This document shows, piece after piece, positions 59,624 to 64,000 of a stretch of 64,000 nucleotides of DNA. The stretch is from Isoptericola halotolerans (GTDB lineage Bacteria; Actinomycetota; Actinomycetes; Actinomycetales; Cellulomonadaceae), in NCBI RefSeq assembly GCF_013149785.1, contig NZ_JABEZU010000001.1, positions 310,001 to 374,000 of the forward strand, in the 5' to 3' direction. The position numbers and the translations under genes are program-made. The notes under the pieces were generated by a model. That model saw nothing but the letters and a program-made list of their open reading frames with translations, ran no database searches and was not told where the DNA came from. Position 1 is the first letter of the stretch. Each line of letters starts with the position of its first letter.

Positions 59624-61134
59624 GCGGAGGTCCTTCCGGTGAGGGCGGCACGCCAGACGTGCCGGGCGGCGTAGGAGCGCCAGGGCGCCCAGGTGGCGGC
59701 GCGCTCGGCCAGGGCGCGGGGGGTGTCGGGCAGGCCGAGCGTCCGGGCGCCGGCGCGCAGCGCGACGTCGCCGGTCAGCCAGGTGTCCGGGTGGCCCAGC
59801 ACCCGCAGCGCGACGTACCCGGAGGTCCACGGGCCGATCCCGGGGCGGGCCTCGAGGTCGGCGCGCAGCGTGGCGACGTCGGCACCCACCCCGACGGCGA
59901 GCGCGCCGTCGGCGAGCGCCCGGGCGGTCGCCGTCACGGTCCCGCGCTGCCGGGCGGGCAGCGCGAGGTGGGCGCCGTCGTCGTCGGCGACCTGCTCCGG
60001 GGTGGGGAACAGGCGGGTGAGCCCGGGCAGGCGGGAGACGTAGGGGGTGCCGGTCGCGGTGGCCAGCCGACCGAGGTGCGTGCGTGCGGCGGGCACCGAG
60101 ATCTGCTGGCCCACGATCGCGCGGACCACGAGCTCGTGCGCATCCGTGGTGCCGGGGACCCGGGTACCGGGTGTGGCGGTGACGCTCGCGGCCAGCACCG
60201 GGTCCGCCCCCAGCGCGGTGTCGACGGCGACGGGGTCGGCGTCGAGGTCCAGCAGGCGGCGCACGCGGGCGACGGCGGTGGCGACGTCCTGCAGGGACGT
60301 GAGCTCCAGGTGGAGGGCGACGGCGCCGGGGCCGACGGCGGCACCTGCCCGCACCTGCACGGCGCCCGGGCCGTGGGGGAGCCGCAGGGTGCGCGCGTAC
60401 GTCGCGTCCGCGCCGTCGATCGTCGCGGACTCGACGCCGTCGACGGCTCGGGCTGCCAGGTAGGCGATCGTGCCGACGGCGTCGAACGGCTCACGGACCG
60501 GCAGGTCGAGGTCCAGGCGGACCGGCGCGGCGTCGTCGCGCCGGGGGTCGTGAGCGGCGGGCGTCCCGGCCGGGCGCCGGGCGCGCAGCGCCGTCGGCGT
60601 GGTCGCGAAGATCTCGCGCACGGTGTCGTTGAGCTGGCGGATGCTGCCGAAGCCCGCGGCGAACGCGACGTCGGCCACGGGCAGGTCCGTGCTGGTCAGC
60701 AGCGTCCGCGCGGTCTGTGCACGGTGGGCGCGGGCGAGCGTCAGGGGCCCGGCGCCGAGATCGGCGCGCAGGACGCGGTGCAGGTGACGAGGGCTGTAGC
60801 CCAGGCGGCCCGCCAGGCCCTCGACGCCCTCCCGGTCGACCACGCCGTCGGCCACGAGCCGCATGGCGCGGCCCGTCAGGTCGCCGCGCAGGTCCCAGGC
60901 GGGGGTGCCGGGCGTGGCCTCGGGCAGGCACCGCTTGCAGGCGCGGTACCCGGCGTCGTGGGCGGCGGCGCTGGTGAGGTAGAAGGTGACGTTCTCGCGG
61001 CGGGGGGTGCGGGCCGGGCACGACGGCCGGCAGTAGATGCCGGTCGTGCGCACGGCGGTGACGAACTGCCCGTCGAACCGGGCGTCGCGCGCGGCGATCG
61101 CCCGGTACCGCTCGGTGAAGACGTCGGGGGTCAT
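59620..61134 (-). CDS. alkA: Ada/AlkA fusion: DNA-3-methyladenine glycosylase with Ada metal-binding and AraC domains
   Basis: A 504-residue protein from ATG 61134. Residues ~20-80 form the Ada zinc domain with Cys in IYCRPSCPAR and ACKRCLP, which can accept methyl groups from DNA phosphates. An AraC-type HTH follows (LGYSPRHLHRVLRADLG, AGFGSIRQLND), then an AlkA glycosylase domain ending in the HhH-GPD region (RPGIGPWTSGYVALR, DTWLTGD) with the catalytic Asp. It senses alkylation and removes damaged bases, and probably activates its own operon. Confidence 0.93.
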   Translation of the reverse strand: MTPDVFTERYRAIAARDARFDGQFVTAVRTTGIYCRPSCPARTPRRENVTFYLTSAAAHDAGYRACKRCLPEATPGTPAWDLRGDLTGRAMRLVADGVVDREGVEGLAGRLGYSPRHLHRVLRADLGAGPLTLARAHRAQTARTLLTSTDLPVADVAFAAGFGSIRQLNDTVREIFATTPTALRARRPAGTPAAHDPRRDDAAPVRLDLDLPVREPFDAVGTIAYLAARAVDGVESATIDGADATYARTLRLPHGPGAVQVRAGAAVGPGAVALHLELTSLQDVATAVARVRRLLDLDADPVAVDTALGADPVLAASVTATPGTRVPGTTDAHELVVRAIVGQQISVPAARTHLGRLATATGTPYVSRLPGLTRLFPTPEQVADDDGAHLALPARQRGTVTATARALADGALAVGVGADVATLRADLEARPGIGPWTSGYVALRVLGHPDTWLTGDVALRAGARTLGLPDTPRALAERAATWAPWRSYAARHVWRAALTGRTSA

Positions 61135-61198
61135 GCCCCCATCGTCGCGCGGCGGACGGGGCGACGGCTAGCGGGAATCGGACACGGCGGTGGGCCGG

Positions 61199-62170
61199 TC
61201 AGACGCTCGCGCCCAGCCAGCCGACGACGGCACGCAGGTACTCCTCGCGGGCTTCCGGCGGCGACAGCGCCAGGTCGTGGGCCCCGCCGCGGATGGTCAT
61301 GAGGCTGACGTCGTCGCCGAGCGCCGGCGCGACCGCGCGGATGTGCTCGACGGCCAGGACGGTGTCGGTGGTGAGGTGCTCGTCGGTCCCCGAGCGGTCG
61401 GAGGTGAGCACGAGCACCGGGACGTCGAGGTCGAGGCCGCGGGCGAGACGTCGTTGCGAGCGCAGCACCGAGCGCATCCAGCCCGCCCGGACGGGGAACG
61501 GCTCGTGCCACTTCCACGCCGGGTCGAAGTCCCACTCGCCGCCGTGGTCGGAGTGCATCGCGAGGGCGTAGTCGGGCTCGAGGTGGCTGACCACCGCGCG
61601 GGGGGCGACCAGGCCCAGGCCTGCGACGAGGACCGTGGCCGCCCACCGCTGGGGAGCGGGTCGGTTCAGGACGAACCAGGGGCTGTTGAGCACGACGGCG
61701 TCGGCCCGTCCGGGGCGCGCGGCGGCCCACAACGGGGCGACGAGTCCTCCCGTGGAGTGGCCGAGCACCACGAGTCGTTCGTGGCCCGCGGCCCGGATCC
61801 GCGCCGCCGCGGCGTCGAGGTCCTGGGCGTAGACCGCGATGTCACGCACCTGGTTGGGGTCGTGCCCGGCGGCCACGTGGGCGTCCCAGGACCGTCCGTG
61901 CCCGCGCAGGTCGACGGCGTAGAACGCGTGGCCGGCGGCCGCGAGGGCCTGCGCCGCGTGCGGGTGGAAGAAGTAGTCGACGAACCCGTGCACCGCGAGC
62001 ACCGCGACCCGGGCCGGCGCACCGTCGGGGGCGACGGACGGCGCGTACCGCACGAGCGTGGCCTCGGCGTCGTCGGGCAGCGGCAGGGTGCGGGCCTCGA
62101 AGTCCTCGCCCAGCACGTCGGGCCGCCAGGCCGAGGTGCGGAGGTCCTGGGGGTCGGGTGCGGTGCTCAT
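61199..62170 (-). CDS. alpha/beta hydrolase
   Basis: A 323-residue hydrolase from ATG 62170. The nucleophile elbow is LGHSTGG, the oxyanion region LAVHGFVDYFF, and the catalytic His probably lies in IRGGAHDLALSP. Resembles serine aminopeptidase/monoglyceride lipase-like proteins (PF12146 type) that act on lipids or small esters. No signal peptide. It follows the LppM-like lipoprotein gene with 29 bp between, probably the same transcript. Confidence 0.9.
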   Translation of the reverse strand: MSTAPDPQDLRTSAWRPDVLGEDFEARTLPLPDDAEATLVRYAPSVAPDGAPARVAVLAVHGFVDYFFHPHAAQALAAAGHAFYAVDLRGHGRSWDAHVAAGHDPNQVRDIAVYAQDLDAAAARIRAAGHERLVVLGHSTGGLVAPLWAAARPGRADAVVLNSPWFVLNRPAPQRWAATVLVAGLGLVAPRAVVSHLEPDYALAMHSDHGGEWDFDPAWKWHEPFPVRAGWMRSVLRSQRRLARGLDLDVPVLVLTSDRSGTDEHLTTDTVLAVEHIRAVAPALGDDVSLMTIRGGAHDLALSPPEAREEYLRAVVGWLGASV

Positions 62171-62199
62171 CGCATCGAGCCTACTCAGCCCGAGCCTGC

Positions 62200-63198
62200 T
62201 CAGCGCGGCGCGTCCGGTCCCTGCTCGGGGCTCGTTCCGGGGCCGGGGCCGGGGCCGGGGTCCGTCGGTTCCGCGGACGGGGAGGTCGGGTCCGTCGGGG
62301 GCGTGCCCTGCTCCGGAGACGTCCCCGGGGCCACGGGCGGCTGCTGGACGCCGAGCGGCGGGCCGGGCTGCGGCGGTGTCCCTCCGGGGGTGTACGGGTC
62401 CGGGACGGGCGTGGCGCCCGGGGTGGCGCCTGCCGTCGCGGTGCCCGGCGCCGCGGTGCCCGCCGTCGCGGTGCCCGGCGCCGCGGTGCCGTCCGCCGTC
62501 GGCGAGGTGCGCCGGTTGCTGCGGACGACGAGCACCGCGACCAGGGCGAGCACGGCGATGCCCAGCACCGCGCCGATGATCCACCAGGGGAACCCGCCGG
62601 AGCCGAGCCCGCCGCTGGCCTCGCCGCGGGCGAAGATCTCCGTGCTCTCGCCCATCGCGGGGCGCCACTCGACGGTGCTGCCGTCCACGGTGCCGTTGGT
62701 CTCGATGACCTCCCCGGGGAAGGTGACGGCCACCCGGACGTCGAAGCTGTCGGCGACCCCCGGGGGCAGCCCGCTCATCTGGCCGGTGTCGTCGGACATG
62801 TCCATCGTGCCCTGCACCACGAACTCGTCGCCGTCGCGGGTGACCGACAGCTCGTCGGTCCCGGTGCCGGCGAGCTCCTCGAGGGGCATGTCGGTGAAGG
62901 TCACGGTCGTGCCCGTGTACTCGCCGTCGGCGTAGGCCTCCTGCGAGCTGCCGTCCGGGAGGTCGCCGGCGATGTCGTCGCCCGCCTGGTCCCACAGGGC
63001 CTGCGGGTCCATCCCCATCGTCTCGGCCAGCTGGTCGGAGAACGCGACGGTCATCGACCCGGAGACGGTGTCGTCCGAGGAGAGGGTGAGGTCCATGTCG
63101 ACCTTCATGCACCCGGCGAGGGCGAGCAGCCCCACGGCGGCGAGCACGGCGACGGCGGCGGTGCGGAGGCGGCGCGGGCCGCGGGTGGGTGTCTGCAC
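62200..63198 (-). CDS. LppM-like (DUF3153) lipoprotein with C-terminal TM and Pro-rich tail
   Basis: A 332-residue protein; GTG 63198 gives a compact signal peptide with lipobox LALAGC (Cys in AGCMKVDMD). The extracytoplasmic domain (KVDMDLTLSSDDTVSGSMTV) matches the LppM domain known from mycobacteria, where it influences phagocytosis and envelope glycolipids. A transmembrane helix near residues 205-225 (WWIIGAVLGIAVLALVAVLV) is followed by a Pro/Thr/Ala-rich tail with GTAAPGTATA repeats. Divergent from clpB. Confidence 0.85.
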   Translation of the reverse strand: MQTPTRGPRRLRTAAVAVLAAVGLLALAGCMKVDMDLTLSSDDTVSGSMTVAFSDQLAETMGMDPQALWDQAGDDIAGDLPDGSSQEAYADGEYTGTTVTFTDMPLEELAGTGTDELSVTRDGDEFVVQGTMDMSDDTGQMSGLPPGVADSFDVRVAVTFPGEVIETNGTVDGSTVEWRPAMGESTEIFARGEASGGLGSGGFPWWIIGAVLGIAVLALVAVLVVRSNRRTSPTADGTAAPGTATAGTAAPGTATAGATPGATPVPDPYTPGGTPPQPGPPLGVQQPPVAPGTSPEQGTPPTDPTSPSAEPTDPGPGPGPGTSPEQGPDAPR

Positions 63199-63253
63199 GT
63201 CCTCAGCATCCCCCAGGTCGGCACGCGGGGCACCCGCTGGGCGGCGCGACAGG

Positions 63254-63274
63254 GTTGAGTGGAATAGACTCAAC
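63254..63274. promoter_or_regulatory. HspR operator (HAIR) upstream of clpB
   Basis: GTTGAGT (63254-63260), 7 bp, then ACTCAAC (63268-63274): the HAIR pattern CTTGAGT-N7-ACTCAAG with one end base changed on each arm. HspR represses clpB and dnaK operons in actinobacteria until heat shock. It lies 51 bp before the clpB start. Confidence 0.85.
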
Positions 63275-63324
63275 TTTGCGGAGGTTTATCCGAACAGACC
63301 ACCCCGAGCGGACCCGGAGGATCC

Positions 63325-64000
63325 ATGGACACCAAGTTCACCACGATGTCGCAGCAGGCCATCGGCGACGCCGTGCAGTCGGCGTCGGCCGCGGGCAACC
63401 CCCAGCTCGAGCCGGCCCACCTGCTCGCCGCGCTCCTGCAGCAGACCGGTGGTGTCGCCGTCGGGCTGCTGGAGGCCGTCGGCGCGAACCCGCAGCAGAT
63501 CGGGCAGAAGGCGCGCGCCGCGCTCGTGGCGCTGCCCACCGTCAGCGGTGACGGCGTCGCCCAGCCCGCACCCTCCCGGCCGATGCAGTCCGTGCTCACC
63601 ACCTCCGCCCGGGAGGCCGAGGCGCTCGGTGACGAGTACGTCTCCACCGAGCACCTGCTCATCGCGCTCGCCGCCGGGCAGTCCGCCGCCGCCCAGGCGC
63701 TGACGGGCGCCGGCGCGACCGCCGAGGCGCTGCGCGCCGCGCTGCCGTCCGTGCGCGGGTCGGGGAGGGTCACCAGCCCGAACCCGGAAGGGACCTACCA
63801 GGCGCTCGAGCAGTACGGCACCGACCTCACCGCTCGCGCCCGGGACGGGCGCCTCGACCCGGTCATCGGCCGCGACGCCGAGATCCGACGCGTCGTGCAG
63901 GTGCTGAGCCGCCGGACCAAGAACAACCCCGTGCTCATCGGGGAGCCCGGTGTCGGCAAGACCGCCGTCGTCGAAGGGCTCGCCCAGCGCATCGTCGCCG
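63325..64000 (+). CDS. clpB: ATP-dependent chaperone ClpB, N-terminal part (runs off the window)
   Basis: ATG 63325 follows GGAGG. The visible 225 residues contain the Clp N domain (two repeats, [13 protein letters not shown] and [13 protein letters not shown]) and the start of the first ATPase module with Walker A GEPGVGKT (residues 206-213). ClpB rescues aggregated proteins with DnaK. The HAIR operator upstream fits its heat-shock control. Confidence 0.97.
   Translation, partial: MDTKFTTMSQQAIGDAVQSASAAGNPQLEPAHLLAALLQQTGGVAVGLLEAVGANPQQIGQKARAALVALPTVSGDGVAQPAPSRPMQSVLTTSAREAEALGDEYVSTEHLLIALAAGQSAAAQALTGAGATAEALRAALPSVRGSGRVTSPNPEGTYQALEQYGTDLTARARDGRLDPVIGRDAEIRRVVQVLSRRTKNNPVLIGEPGVGKTAVVEGLAQRIVA

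Noticed and set aside
1-64000. CRISPR arrays, insertion sequences, rRNA or prophage genes
   Set aside because: No regularly spaced repeats, transposase, recombinase or phage structural genes were seen on either strand.

Overview
The window is very GC-rich DNA (third codon positions almost all G or C), with many GTG starts, ATGA/GTGA stop-start overlaps and several probably leaderless genes. Gene content points to an actinobacterium of the Micrococcales, plausibly the Cellulomonas/Cellulosimicrobium group: HspR-type control of clpB, an Mrp antiporter with subunits A and B fused, an ABC polyol importer without its own ATPase, a YhgE/Pip protein, and a LppM-like lipoprotein. The genus is an inference.

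Layout. 1-12.4 kb: an FAD oxidoreductase cut by the window edge, an S9 peptidase, a membrane acyltransferase-like protein, then a dispersed polyol-use set (mannitol 2-dehydrogenase, SorC-type regulator, SmoEFG-like ABC importer) whose promoters share a CAGATGAGC motif; a WYL regulator/VOC pair sits inside it. 11.7-17.6 kb: a TetR repressor divergent from an MMPL transporter (with an unusual C-terminal extension) and a YhgE/Pip protein. 17.6-22.4 kb: a trypsin-like peptidase and the general PTS proteins (IIA-Glc plus GntR, divergent from ptsI; HPr convergent with ptsI). 22.4-26.8 kb: an MFS drug pump behind a SoxR-type promoter, and a TetR-controlled DrrAB-like ABC exporter. 26.9-33.6 kb: aldo/keto reductase, a small protein, a truncated K+ channel, a two-component system, then an accessory pocket with a decayed partial copy of the reductase/small-gene region and an HTH gene. 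33.7-44.9 kb: thioredoxin/NHL protein, SDR, APH-type kinase, a second two-component system, GAP-family and TM2 proteins, HAD hydrolase, sugar-phosphate isomerase-like protein, TetR, DinB and an unrecognised protein. 45-48.8 kb: a 0.66 kb non-coding stretch with repeated DnaA-box-like dyads, pirin, a secreted zinc protease and a membrane protein.

49.3-50.7 kb: a 1.29 kb element inserted in a tRNA-Gly(CCC) gene. It is bounded by exact 42-bp repeats and carries only a two-gene operon of unknown function and no integrase. This is the best candidate here for an undescribed system. 50.8-64 kb: dcd, a second copy (paralogue) of the unrecognised 44 kb protein, the mrpABCDEFG operon, an alkylation-repair operon (AlkA/Ada fusion plus MGMT), a hydrolase, a lipoprotein and the start of clpB behind an HspR (HAIR) operator.

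Regulatory logic can be read at many promoters: palindromic operators stand next to the TetR, WYL and SorC regulators, and SoxR and HspR sites precede genes whose regulators lie elsewhere. Three long, nearly perfect intergenic hairpins of unrelated sequence (about 19.05, 26.8 and 41.7 kb) remain unexplained.
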